From positions 1 through 27,780 of the forward strand of contig DXMK01000021.1 in the NCBI GenBank assembly GCA_019414245.1: DNA of 27,780 bases. Direction: 5' to 3'. Below the pieces are notes generated by a model. It saw nothing but the letters and a program-made list of their open reading frames with translations, ran no database searches and was not told where the DNA came from. Shown here piece by piece: positions 21,269-27,780 of this stretch (position 1 is the first letter of the stretch; each line of letters opens with the position of its first letter). The translations under genes were made by a program, and so were the position numbers. The DNA is from Collinsella sp. GTDB taxonomy: Bacteria; Actinomycetota; Coriobacteriia; Coriobacteriales; Coriobacteriaceae.

Positions 21269-21364
21269 GCAATCGCAATCTTGGTTTTCGATGTCAAACC
21301 AATCGCTGACCAAAAGCTGACCAGCCCGTCAAGCTCGTGGCAAGGTTTTGGTCAGCACGTCAGC
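21269..21364 (-). promoter_or_regulatory. Promoter and repeated operator sites of the Tad operon
   Basis: Minus strand TTGACA (21292-21297) is followed 17 bp later by GATTGC (21269-21274) with a TG at the extended -10 position, a weak -10 box. Just upstream of -35 lie two direct repeats of GCTGACC as read on the plus strand (21305-21311 and 21316-21322, 11 bp apart). Inverted copies GGTCAGC (21350-21356) and GTCAGC (21359-21364) lie farther upstream. A weak -10 box with helically phased sites next to -35 is the layout of an activator-dependent promoter. The regulator is unknown. Confidence 0.5.
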
Positions 21365-21393
21365 AAACTGCATGTTTCGAGGCTTTTCCGCAG

Positions 21394-21428
21394 CAAAAAG
21401 CCGTCTCCCGAACAGTTGGGAAACGGCT
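21394..21428 (-). terminator. Terminator of rsgA
   Basis: Minus strand AGCCGTTTCCC pairs over 11 bp (one G-T) with GGGAGACGGCT, followed by TTTTTG, 17 bases past the rsgA stop codon. It separates rsgA from the Tad operon promoter. Confidence 0.88.
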
Positions 21429-21445
21429 GTCATAGGAAAAATCAA

Positions 21446-22630
21446 TTACAGATGGACATCGGGATCGAGCATTTGAGCACTCACGCGCATGGATAACGCC
21501 AGGTTTTGGAACGTTTCCAGACGCAGGCTATCGATCTGCCCGGCGTCCTCGGCCTCGCGAACGGCGCAACCCGGCTCATGGGTATGCGTGCAATCGCCAA
21601 ACCGGCACGCGCGCGATGCCTCGACAATCTCGGGGAAGGCGCGGGCCAGTCCCCGCTCGTGACCCACGAGCGGTAGGCTGCGCAGGCCCGGGGCATCGGC
21701 GATCACGCCGGCGTCGCCCGGCAGCGTCACCATCACGCGCGCGACGGTAGTGTGACGGCCCTGGTCGTCGCGTTCGCGCACACCGCCGGTCGCCAACGTA
21801 TCGTGGCCCAGCAGCGCATTGAGCAGCGTCGACTTGCCGGCACCCGACTCGCCCAGAATCATGGCGCAGCTCCCGGCAGGCACGCAGGCACGGACCTCGT
21901 CCAGGCCGCGGCCCTCGGCAGAGGACGTCACGATCACGCGCACGTCCGGACCCACCAGGCGGCGCACGCGGTCCAGATCGCGCTCGAGTTCCTCGGCATC
22001 GCAGCGGTCAGCTTTGGTGAGTACCACCACCGGCTCGGCATCGCAGTCGAGCGCCAATACCAGCGAACGCGCCACACGGTCGAGCAGCACCTCGCCGGCA
22101 CCGAGCGCCTGCACGATTAGCACGCTATCCACGTTGGAGCAGAGCACCTGGCGCTCTCCGCGGGCACGGCCGCGCCAACGCTCAAAGCTCGTACGGCGCG
22201 GCAGCACGCATTCAATCACGCCCATATCGTGCCCGGGAGCGCGGCGCACCGCCACACGATCGCCCACGGCAGGCAGCAGGACCTCGTCCCCACCGCGCGA
22301 CTTGGCAAATCCCACGGCATGCTCGGCGCGGAAGGTATCGTCGGCAGTCGCCACCAGCGGAAACCCACGATCCAAGCGCACCACGGCACCCAGTTGCATC
22401 TGCTCGGGCTCCTCGGCCCGAGCACAAAAATCATCGAAGGCAGCCTGCTGAGCCTCATCGACTGGCAGGTCATCGAACGCCGGAACATCCTGCAGCGTAT
22501 CGAGTCCCGGCACGCTTGCCAGCAGTTCCTCGGCAGATGCGGGGGCTTCGGTCGCAAGCTTCCGACGACGATCGCGCTTAGCCCGCGCCCCCGTCGTCTT
22601 TTTCTTCGCTTTAGCCTTAGCCTTAGCCAC
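21446..22630 (-). CDS. rsgA: Ribosome small subunit-dependent GTPase RsgA
   Basis: Circularly permuted GTPase that checks the decoding centre during 30S maturation and releases RbfA. From the chosen start it has 394 residues. A lysine-rich N-terminal tail (AKAKAKAKKK, ARAKRDRRRK) precedes an OB-fold (GAVVRLDRGFPLVATADD region). The GTPase domain has G4 LTKADRCD before the G1 P-loop GESGAGKSTLLNALLG, and G3 DAPGLRSL. The C-terminal zinc motif is CRFGDCTHTHEPGC. GTG at 22630 with GGGAGG six bases upstream is preferred to an in-frame ATG at 22714 that would fall inside the upstream terminator hairpin region. It stands alone between two terminators. Confidence 0.95.
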   Translation of the reverse strand: MAKAKAKAKKKTTGARAKRDRRRKLATEAPASAEELLASVPGLDTLQDVPAFDDLPVDEAQQAAFDDFCARAEEPEQMQLGAVVRLDRGFPLVATADDTFRAEHAVGFAKSRGGDEVLLPAVGDRVAVRRAPGHDMGVIECVLPRRTSFERWRGRARGERQVLCSNVDSVLIVQALGAGEVLLDRVARSLVLALDCDAEPVVVLTKADRCDAEELERDLDRVRRLVGPDVRVIVTSSAEGRGLDEVRACVPAGSCAMILGESGAGKSTLLNALLGHDTLATGGVRERDDQGRHTTVARVMVTLPGDAGVIADAPGLRSLPLVGHERGLARAFPEIVEASRACRFGDCTHTHEPGCAVREAEDAGQIDSLRLETFQNLALSMRVSAQMLDPDVHL

Positions 22631-22683
22631 AAACGCCTCCCAGCAGCCAAAATCACAACTGAGCAGGTATTTTAAATCAAAAA

Positions 22684-22785
22684 GAGCTGGCCGGGCAAAG
22701 CCCGACCAGCTCACATACTTTCCCTCAGCTCATGGTCCCGAGAGGCTATCCGAAGGCCCGCCCGCCGGGAGGGGTTTCCTAAGGA
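22684..22785 (-). ncRNA. RNA-like unit B upstream of rsgA, ending in a terminator
   Basis: Minus strand: a short hairpin (AAGGA-TGTG-TCCTT near 22778-22793), then CCCTCCCGGCGGGCGGGCC, TTCGGATAGCC, and a conserved block GCTGAGGGAAAG (22721-22732). Last is a 13-bp hairpin GAGCTGGTCGGGC-TTT-GCCCGGCCAGCTC with TTTTTG (22679-22712). The end is an intrinsic terminator 54 bases before the rsgA start. It resembles unit A next to it. It could be an attenuator of rsgA, a small RNA, or a repeat; I cannot name the family. Confidence 0.5.
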
Positions 22786-22804
22786 CACATCCTTTATTCA
22801 AAAC

Positions 22805-22907
22805 GAGCGGCCGAGCAATTGCTCGGCCGCTCACCTTCTTTCCCTCAGCCCTTTTTCATCCGCGCGGGAGTAAAGCCAGCAAGGATACCGTAGGGCCCAC
22901 CCCGGGA
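22805..22907 (-). ncRNA. RNA-like unit A, homologous to unit B
   Basis: Minus strand: CTCCCGGGGTGGGCCC, TACGGTATCC, CTTGCTGGCTTTACTCCCG, GCGCGGATGAAAAAGG, then GCTGAGGGAAAG and GAAGGTGAGC. It finishes in a perfect 28-nt palindrome (GAGCGGCCGAGCAA and its complement, 22805-22832) followed by GTTTTGAAT. The shared blocks and their order match unit B, but the hairpin stems differ in sequence. Downstream of the ATPase gene it may act as its terminator. Confidence 0.5.
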
Positions 22908-22981
22908 GTGTTTTCTTCTGAGCGATCCCGCAGCGCGAAGCGCGAGGACCAGCGAAGAAGAAAACACGCAGGGGCGGGCCC
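22893..22981. repeat. Long imperfect palindrome after the ATPase gene
   Basis: The arms pair as GGGCCC, CCCC and GTGTTTTCTTCT on the left with AGAAGAAAACAC, GGGG and GGGCCC on the right, giving 22 bp of stem with small bulges. They enclose a 36-nt centre that contains GCGCGAAGCGCG. It starts 13 bases after the ATPase stop codon (minus strand). The T-rich tract is inside the stem, so it is not a standard terminator. Confidence 0.65.
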
Positions 22982-22993
22982 GGACAGGTTAAC

Positions 22994-25675
22994 TTACTCC
23001 TTCTCGACCGCGCGCATGATCGCCTTGTAGATCTCCATCAGCGGGATGATCAGGAAGGCCAGGCCCAGGGCAGCGACAACGCCCTTGAGCTCAAGCGTCA
23101 CGGGGCCAAAGAACATCTCGGCAAGCGTCGGCTGCACGGTTACGATCACCGTCAGCACCAGTGCCAGCGCGGCGGAAGCCCACAGCCACTTGTTCTGCTT
23201 CTTCATGGTGAACAGCGACGCACGACGGCTGCGCATATTGAAGCAGTGGAAAATCTCGACCATGTTGAGCGTGATGAACGCCATCATCACGCCTTCCTCG
23301 TCGGCATTGCCGGCGATCATATCGGCGATGTGGATGTAGCCCATGTCAAAGTACACGCCCACAAAGAAGCTCGCCAGCACCAGCACGGTGATGATAAGGC
23401 CCTGGACCACACAGTCCAGGCCCATATGTCCGGCAAAGACACCGTCCTTGGCGTTGCGCGGCTTGCGCTTCATGATGTCGCCCTCGGCGTCCTCCATGCC
23501 CAACGCGAGCGCGGGGAAGCAGTCGGTGACCAGGTTCACCCACAGCAGCTGCACCGGCTGGAAGATGGTAAAGCCGATGAGCGTGGCGATAAACACCGAG
23601 AAGACCTCGGCAAGGTTAGCCGAAAGCAGGAACTGGATGACCTTGCGGATGTTGTCGTAGATGCGACGACCTTCTTCGCAGGCGCCGATGATGGTAGCGA
23701 AGTTGTCATCGGCAAGTACCATGTCGGCGACGTTCTTGGTGACGTCGGTACCGGTGATGCCCATACCAACGCCGATGTCGGCGCGCTTGATGGACGGGGC
23801 GTCGTTGACGCCATCGCCCGTCATGGCCACGATCTGGTCGCGCGACTTCCAAGCCTCGACGATGCGTGTCTTGTGCTCGGGCTGGACGCGGGCGTACACG
23901 CCGTAGTCCTCGATGTGCGCGTCGAGTTCCTCGTCGCTCATGCGATCGAGGTCGGCACCGGTGATGGCATGGCTGCGATCAGTGACGATGCCCAGCTGCT
24001 TGGCGATGGCCACGGCGGTGTCGATGTGGTCGCCCGTGATCATGACGGTGCGAATGCCAGCGTCGTGGGCCTCGCGGATGGCTTCGGCGACCTCGGGACG
24101 AACCGGGTCAATCATGCCGGACAGGCCGCAGAAGACCAGGTCGTGCTCGAGCGCAGCGGGGCTGCAGTCGCTCGGGACCTCGGTGTAGGTGCGGCTTGCC
24201 AGCGCCAGCACGCGCAGGGCCTCGTCGGCCATGGCCTTGTTGGCGGCCACGAGCTCGGCACGACGCTCCTCGGTCAGGGGGACGACCTTATCGCCCTCGT
24301 AGATATGGGTGCACAGGCCGATCACCACGTCGGGCGCGCCCTTGGTGTACTGCTCATACTCGCCGTCAAGGGTCTCGACGACCACGGACATCATCTTGCG
24401 GCCCGAGTCAAACGGGGCCTCGCCCACGCGCGGATGCTCGGCAGTCAGGCCAGTGAGGCCCGCCTTGCCGGCGTCGTTGACAAGCGCGCACTCAGTCGGC
24501 TCACCCACGGCCTCGCCCAGCTCCTCGTCCCACTGAGCATCGGAGCACAGCGCCATGCCGGCCAGGAACTTCTCCTTGGGCGCAGCGAGCTCGTGCTTGA
24601 CGACGGTCATCTTGTTCTGGGTAAGGGTACCGGTCTTGTCGGAGCAGATGGTCTGTGTGCAGCCAAGGGTCTCGACAGCAGAGAGCTTGCGGATAATCGC
24701 CTGGCGCTTAGCCATCTTGGTCACGCCAAGCGAAAGGACGATGGTCACGACGGCAACCAGGCCCTCGGGGATGGCGGCGACGGCGAGCGAGACGGCAACC
24801 ATAAAGGTGTCGAGCAGGGCAGTCGGATCGGTAAGGACGTTGCCCACGCCGTGGCGGAGGATGTCAACGCCAAAGATCACGACGCAGATGACGATCACCA
24901 TGATGGTGAGGATGCGGCTGAGCTCGGCGAGCTTCACCTGCAGCGGCGTGAGCTCTTCCTTGGCCTCGGCCAGGGCGCCGGCGATCTTGCCCATCTCGGT
25001 GTTCATGCCGGTGCCGACCACGACGGCGCGACCACGGCCGTACACGACGGTGGAGCCCATATAGCACATGTTCTTACGGTCGCCGAGCGGCACGTCATCG
25101 GTGCCCGCAGCGAGCTCGATCACGTTGGCGTGCTTCTCTACGGGCACGGACTCGCCGGTGAGCGCGGCCTCTTCGATCTTCATCGTGGCGCTCTCGAGCA
25201 CGCGGCAGTCGGCCGGAACGGAGTCGCCCGCCTCGAGCATGATCACGTCGCCGGGCACGAGCTCGGCGCTCGGCAGGTGCACGAGCTTGCCGTCGCGTAG
25301 CACCTTGGACTGCGCCGCACTCATCTCCTGCAGGGCCTCGAGGGCCTCCTCGCTCTTGGCTTCCTGGACCACGCCCAGCACCGAGTTGACGATAACGACG
25401 AACATGATGATGGCAACATCGGCAAAGTCCGCCTCGCCCTTAACCATGCCCGTGAGCGCGCTAATGACGGCGGCAACGATCAGCATGATGACCATGGGGT
25501 CGGCCATCTGCTCAAAGAACCGCTTCCACAACGGCGTCTTCTCGGCTTCCTTGAGCTTGTTAGGGCCTGTCTTGGCGAGACGCGACGACGCCTCGTTGTC
25601 GCTCAAGCCAAGGTGCTCATCGACGCCCTGGTCGCTGAGCACCTCCGCCGCGGCGGACAGGTATTCCTTTTGCAT
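22994..25675 (-). CDS. P-type Ca2+-transporting ATPase
   Basis: P2A-type cation pump that exports Ca2+ across the cytoplasmic membrane at the cost of ATP. The 893-residue product has a cation-ATPase N-terminal region, actuator motif TGES (173-176), phosphorylation motif DKTGTLT (Asp346), KGAPD, and the hinge MTGDGVNDAPSIKRADIG. Ion-site residues fit Ca2+: PEGL in helix 4 (303-306), the helix 5 segment SANLAEVF, and the helix 6 segment LLWVNLVTD. Ten membrane helices are expected. AGGAGGGG lies seven bases before the ATG and is paired in a leader hairpin. Mn2+ transport cannot be excluded by sequence alone. Confidence 0.95.
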   Translation of the reverse strand: MQKEYLSAAAEVLSDQGVDEHLGLSDNEASSRLAKTGPNKLKEAEKTPLWKRFFEQMADPMVIMLIVAAVISALTGMVKGEADFADVAIIMFVVIVNSVLGVVQEAKSEEALEALQEMSAAQSKVLRDGKLVHLPSAELVPGDVIMLEAGDSVPADCRVLESATMKIEEAALTGESVPVEKHANVIELAAGTDDVPLGDRKNMCYMGSTVVYGRGRAVVVGTGMNTEMGKIAGALAEAKEELTPLQVKLAELSRILTIMVIVICVVIFGVDILRHGVGNVLTDPTALLDTFMVAVSLAVAAIPEGLVAVVTIVLSLGVTKMAKRQAIIRKLSAVETLGCTQTICSDKTGTLTQNKMTVVKHELAAPKEKFLAGMALCSDAQWDEELGEAVGEPTECALVNDAGKAGLTGLTAEHPRVGEAPFDSGRKMMSVVVETLDGEYEQYTKGAPDVVIGLCTHIYEGDKVVPLTEERRAELVAANKAMADEALRVLALASRTYTEVPSDCSPAALEHDLVFCGLSGMIDPVRPEVAEAIREAHDAGIRTVMITGDHIDTAVAIAKQLGIVTDRSHAITGADLDRMSDEELDAHIEDYGVYARVQPEHKTRIVEAWKSRDQIVAMTGDGVNDAPSIKRADIGVGMGITGTDVTKNVADMVLADDNFATIIGACEEGRRIYDNIRKVIQFLLSANLAEVFSVFIATLIGFTIFQPVQLLWVNLVTDCFPALALGMEDAEGDIMKRKPRNAKDGVFAGHMGLDCVVQGLIITVLVLASFFVGVYFDMGYIHIADMIAGNADEEGVMMAFITLNMVEIFHCFNMRSRRASLFTMKKQNKWLWASAALALVLTVIVTVQPTLAEMFFGPVTLELKGVVAALGLAFLIIPLMEIYKAIMRAVEKE

Positions 25676-25806
25676 ATAGAGTCCCCTCCTGGGATTCGGG
25701 CCACTCAGCAGATTGATGCCCGATCATAATTCCCAGGAGAAGGGCAAGGGCTCATCAAGGCTGCCGTGCTGAGCGGCAGTTGATAGTGGGGCTATGGTAC
25801 CCCAAA
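25676..25806 (-). promoter_or_regulatory. Structured 5' leader of the Ca2+ ATPase mRNA
   Basis: The leader is about 131 nt and holds three hairpins on the minus strand. H1 is GGGG-TACCATAG-CCCC (25788-25803). H2 is ATCAA plus CTGCCG, loop CTCAGCA, CGGCAG, CC bulge, TTGAT (25754-25784). H3 is CTCCTGGGA and TCGGGC closing on GCCCGA and TCCCAGGAG (25686-25739), which buries the AGGAG of the ribosome binding site. The H3 loop contains TGCTGAG (25704-25710), complementary to the entire H2 loop (25767-25773). TTGATG-AG-CCC (25748-25758) can also pair with GGGCATCAA (25713-25721), an alternative fold. It does not match a riboswitch class that I know. Confidence 0.65.
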
Positions 25807-25812
25807 GCGGCG

Positions 25813-25840
25813 AGTCTAGCCAAAACAATCGGTTTGGAAA
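25813..25840 (-). promoter_or_regulatory. Promoter of the Ca2+ ATPase gene
   Basis: Minus strand TTTCCA (25835-25840) and TAGACT (25813-25818) are separated by 16 bp; each matches consensus at four of six positions. The predicted start near 25806 falls immediately before the first leader hairpin. Confidence 0.5.
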
Positions 25841-26031
25841 TATGGTCCGCACGCAACGGTGCAGACCGTGTGATGCTCAACATTGGTAAAACGTTTTTTC
25901 TTCGGCACATCGCCAAACTGACATATCGCCCAGATAGCAGCGGTTAGAGCGGTTGGTAAAGATTTTTCATATACCGTTTTTCCCGCAAAAAATGAACTTC
26001 TAATTCGGCATACGGTCGATTTTATGGGGTA

Positions 26032-26054
26032 TTCGGTCAGCATTTCGTTATAAT
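26032..26054 (+). promoter_or_regulatory. -10 region of the pyk promoter
   Basis: A perfect TATAAT (26049-26054) lies 63 bp upstream of the pyk start. No good -35 box is present at 16-18 bp. Related TTCGG and CGGTC segments occur at 26004-26016 and 26032-26038 and may bind a regulator. The 25841-26031 stretch between the two divergent promoters is AT-richer than its surroundings and holds no gene that I can support. Confidence 0.55.
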
Positions 26055-26117
26055 CAACACGGTTTTATTTCTTATGGTTTATCTATCAGCGCAAGACGAT
26101 GTCAGATGGAGGTCTGA

Positions 26118-27578
26118 ATGTACAAGCGCACTAAGATTGTATGCACCATGGGTCCCGCCTGCGATAGCGACGAGACCATCCGCGAGATGATCAAGGCGGG
26201 CATGAACGTCGCCCGTTTTAACTTCTCGCACGGCTCCTACGACGAGCACCACGGTCGCATCGAGCGCGTCCGCCGTATTTCCAAGGAGCTCGGTCTGCCC
26301 GTCGGCATCCTGCTCGACACCAAGGGCCCCGAGGTCCGCACCGGCCTTCTGGTCGACGGCAAGAAGGTTGCCGTCAAGACCGGCGATAAGATCGTCGTCA
26401 CCGCTCAGCCTACGTCCGAGGATTTCCACGGCACCGCTGAGCACATCTCCCTCGACTACCTGGCTCTGCCCTCCGAGGTCGAGAAGGGCTCCCTCATCCT
26501 GATCGATGACGGCCTGGTTGCCCTCGAGGTCGAATCCGTCGACGGCCAGGACATGACCTGCGTCGTCAAGAATGACGGCCTGATCGGCGAGCGCAAGGGC
26601 GTCAACATGCCCAACGTCAACATCTCGCTGCCCGCCATCACCGAGCGCGATCGTCAGGACATCCTCTTTGGCCTGACCGAGAACATCGACTACATCGCCG
26701 CTTCCTTCATCCGTGACGGCGAGTCCGTCCGTGGCATCCGCAAGCTTTGCCGCGAGAACGGCGGCGAGCACGTGACGATCTTCCCGAAGATCGAGTGCGC
26801 CCTGGGCGTCGAGAACTTCGACGAGATCCTCGAGGCTTCCGACGGCATCATGGTCGCCCGTGGCGACCTGGGCATCGAGATCAAGCCCGAGCTCGTTCCC
26901 CACATCCAGAAGGAGATCATCGCCAAGTGCAACGCGGCCTACAAGCCCGTCATCACTGCTACGCAGATGCTCGACTCCATGCAGCAGAACCCGCGCCCGA
27001 CGCGCGCCGAGGTTGCCGACGTTGCTAACGCCATCTACGACGGCACCGACGCCGTCATGCTCTCTGGCGAGTCCGCTGCCGGTAAGTACCCGGTCGAGGC
27101 CGTCAAGATGCAGGCCAGCATTGCTCTCGAGACCGAGAAGTACCTCCCGGCCCACGCTCCGCTCGAGGTTCCGGCCGATGCTCACGGCACCCGCGTTGTC
27201 AACAACGTTGTGGGTATGTCCGCTGTGAACATGGCCACCACCGTTGGCGCCAAGTGCATCACCGTGCCGACGACCACCGGTCGTACTGCTCGCCTGATCT
27301 CGCACTTCCGTCCCAACATGCCGATCTGCGCGTTCTCCCGCCACGAGTGGGCCGTCCAGCAGATGATCATGTACTGGGGCGTTATCCCGCACCAGGCCGA
27401 GATTACCCAGGGCACCGTCAACGGCACGATCGTCAAGGCGATCGAGACCGCTAAGGAGCTCGGCTACGTCGAGGCCGGCGATCTGACCGTCGCTACCGCC
27501 GGCGATCCCCGCATGAGTGTTCAGCTCGAGGACAAGGTCTCCTCGACCAACGTCGCTTACGTCGCTCAGGTGCGCTAA
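26118..27578 (+). CDS. pyk: Pyruvate kinase
   Basis: Final glycolytic enzyme: phosphoenolpyruvate plus ADP to pyruvate plus ATP. The 486-residue product has the N-terminal TKIVCTMGPACDSDE and NVARFNFSHG segments (K+/substrate site), the TKGPEVRTG motif, and a B domain inserted at about 70-165. The catalytic signature FPKIECALGVENFDEIL carries the catalytic Lys, followed by MVARGDLGIE and ATQMLDSM. The C-terminal allosteric domain includes VPTTTGRTARLISHFRP. It lacks the extra C-terminal PEP-utiliser-like domain of Bacillus enzymes. GGAGG lies five bases before the ATG. Codon use is strongly biased to C-ending codons, as expected for high expression. Confidence 0.97.
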   Translation: MYKRTKIVCTMGPACDSDETIREMIKAGMNVARFNFSHGSYDEHHGRIERVRRISKELGLPVGILLDTKGPEVRTGLLVDGKKVAVKTGDKIVVTAQPTSEDFHGTAEHISLDYLALPSEVEKGSLILIDDGLVALEVESVDGQDMTCVVKNDGLIGERKGVNMPNVNISLPAITERDRQDILFGLTENIDYIAASFIRDGESVRGIRKLCRENGGEHVTIFPKIECALGVENFDEILEASDGIMVARGDLGIEIKPELVPHIQKEIIAKCNAAYKPVITATQMLDSMQQNPRPTRAEVADVANAIYDGTDAVMLSGESAAGKYPVEAVKMQASIALETEKYLPAHAPLEVPADAHGTRVVNNVVGMSAVNMATTVGAKCITVPTTTGRTARLISHFRPNMPICAFSRHEWAVQQMIMYWGVIPHQAEITQGTVNGTIVKAIETAKELGYVEAGDLTVATAGDPRMSVQLEDKVSSTNVAYVAQVR

Positions 27579-27610
27579 ATCGCACTTGCAAGCACGCTTG
27601 CATTGCAAAA

Positions 27611-27646
27611 GGGCTCGGAAGGCTTTGCCTTCCGGGCCCTTTTTTG
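27611..27646 (+). terminator. Terminator of pyk
   Basis: GGGCTCGGAAGGC pairs over 13 bp (one T-G) with GCCTTCCGGGCCC around a TTT loop, followed by TTTTTTG. It lies 32 bases after the stop codon. The remaining 27647-27727 has no feature that I can support. Confidence 0.92.
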
Positions 27647-27727
27647 TACCAATGCCAGCACACAGCAAAACACGCACTCATTTCTTTACCAAAAGCGCAA
27701 AATCCACCCTTCGAGGCCAAAAAATAA

Positions 27728-27751
27728 GGCTCTGTTAGACCAAGGTTGACA
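27728..27751 (+). repeat. Right copy of the 24-nt dispersed motif
   Basis: GGCTCTGTTAGACCAA, GG, then TTGACA: the inverted counterpart of 28-51 with only the two-base spacer different. It is followed by a 6-bp inverted repeat (TGACAT-AAAAACG-ATGTCA, 27747-27765) and then ACCGC-GAG-GCGGT. It may be the upstream part of a promoter for a gene beyond the window. Confidence 0.6.
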
Positions 27752-27780
27752 TAAAAACGATGTCACCGCGAGGCGGTACC

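Noticed and set aside
25676..25806. Known yybP-ykoY Mn2+ riboswitch in the ATPase leader
   Set aside because: The position before a P-type ATPase fits, but I do not find the conserved GGGGAGUA start or the paired metal-site loops of that class, and a 7-bp loop-loop pairing is not part of it.
25816..26043. 75-codon minus-strand frame between the ATPase and pyk promoters
   Set aside because: No ribosome binding site, unusual cysteine-rich composition, and it overlaps both promoter regions.

Overview
The window looks like chromosomal DNA of a high-GC, monoderm gut actinobacterium of the Coriobacteriia, most likely Collinsella. This is inferred from the protein sequences, the GC-rich codon use, strong AGGAGG-type ribosome binding sites, and a Tad pilus locus without a secretin. 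No database search was possible. Almost every gene lies on the minus strand. Only a 57-residue membrane protein (2382-2555) and pyruvate kinase (26118-27578) are on the plus strand.

Layout, left to right. (1) 1-2270: tRNA-Arg(ACG), a small unknown gene behind a LexA-like operator, and serS. (2) 2382-4973: the small membrane protein, then proC, rlmH and an SPFH/band-7 membrane protein. (3) 5031-10887: tRNA-Leu(CAG), a tatD-rsmA overlapping pair, metG, and a GH5-like protein followed 6 bp later by rsmI. (4) 11143-11446: tRNA-Phe(GAA). (5) 11604-21194: a tightly overlapping Tad/Flp pilus operon transcribed right to left: cpaB, tadZ, tadA, tadB, tadC, flp pilin, an unknown membrane-anchored protein, a second small pilin-like protein, tadE-like, a large tadG-like protein, another tadE-like protein and a DUF192 protein. 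No prepilin peptidase gene is present. (6) 21446-25675: rsgA, a 363-bp intergenic region with two tandem RNA-like units, and a P-type Ca2+ ATPase with an elaborate 5' leader. (7) 26118-27578: pyk with a strong terminator.

The housekeeping genes serve translation and RNA modification (serS, metG, rlmH, rsmA, rsmI, rsgA, three tRNAs), proline synthesis and glycolysis. The main accessory system is the Tad pilus, probably expressed as one unit from a promoter near 21292 that has repeated GCTGACC sites just upstream.

The most unusual signals are non-coding. The ATPase leader contains a 9+6 bp hairpin that buries the Shine-Dalgarno sequence. It also contains a second hairpin whose whole 7-nt loop is complementary to the loop of the first, which reads like an uncharacterised cis-regulatory RNA. 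All three tRNA genes carry the same downstream architecture: a second copy of the tRNA 3' end plus its own terminator, separated by a hairpin-rich insert of 125-131 bp that ends in an inverted copy of that tRNA's T-arm. Two homologous hairpin-ended units sit between the ATPase and rsgA. A 24-nt motif recurs, inverted, at the two ends of the window. Among the proteins, the GH5-like enzyme has lost the NEP acid/base motif.
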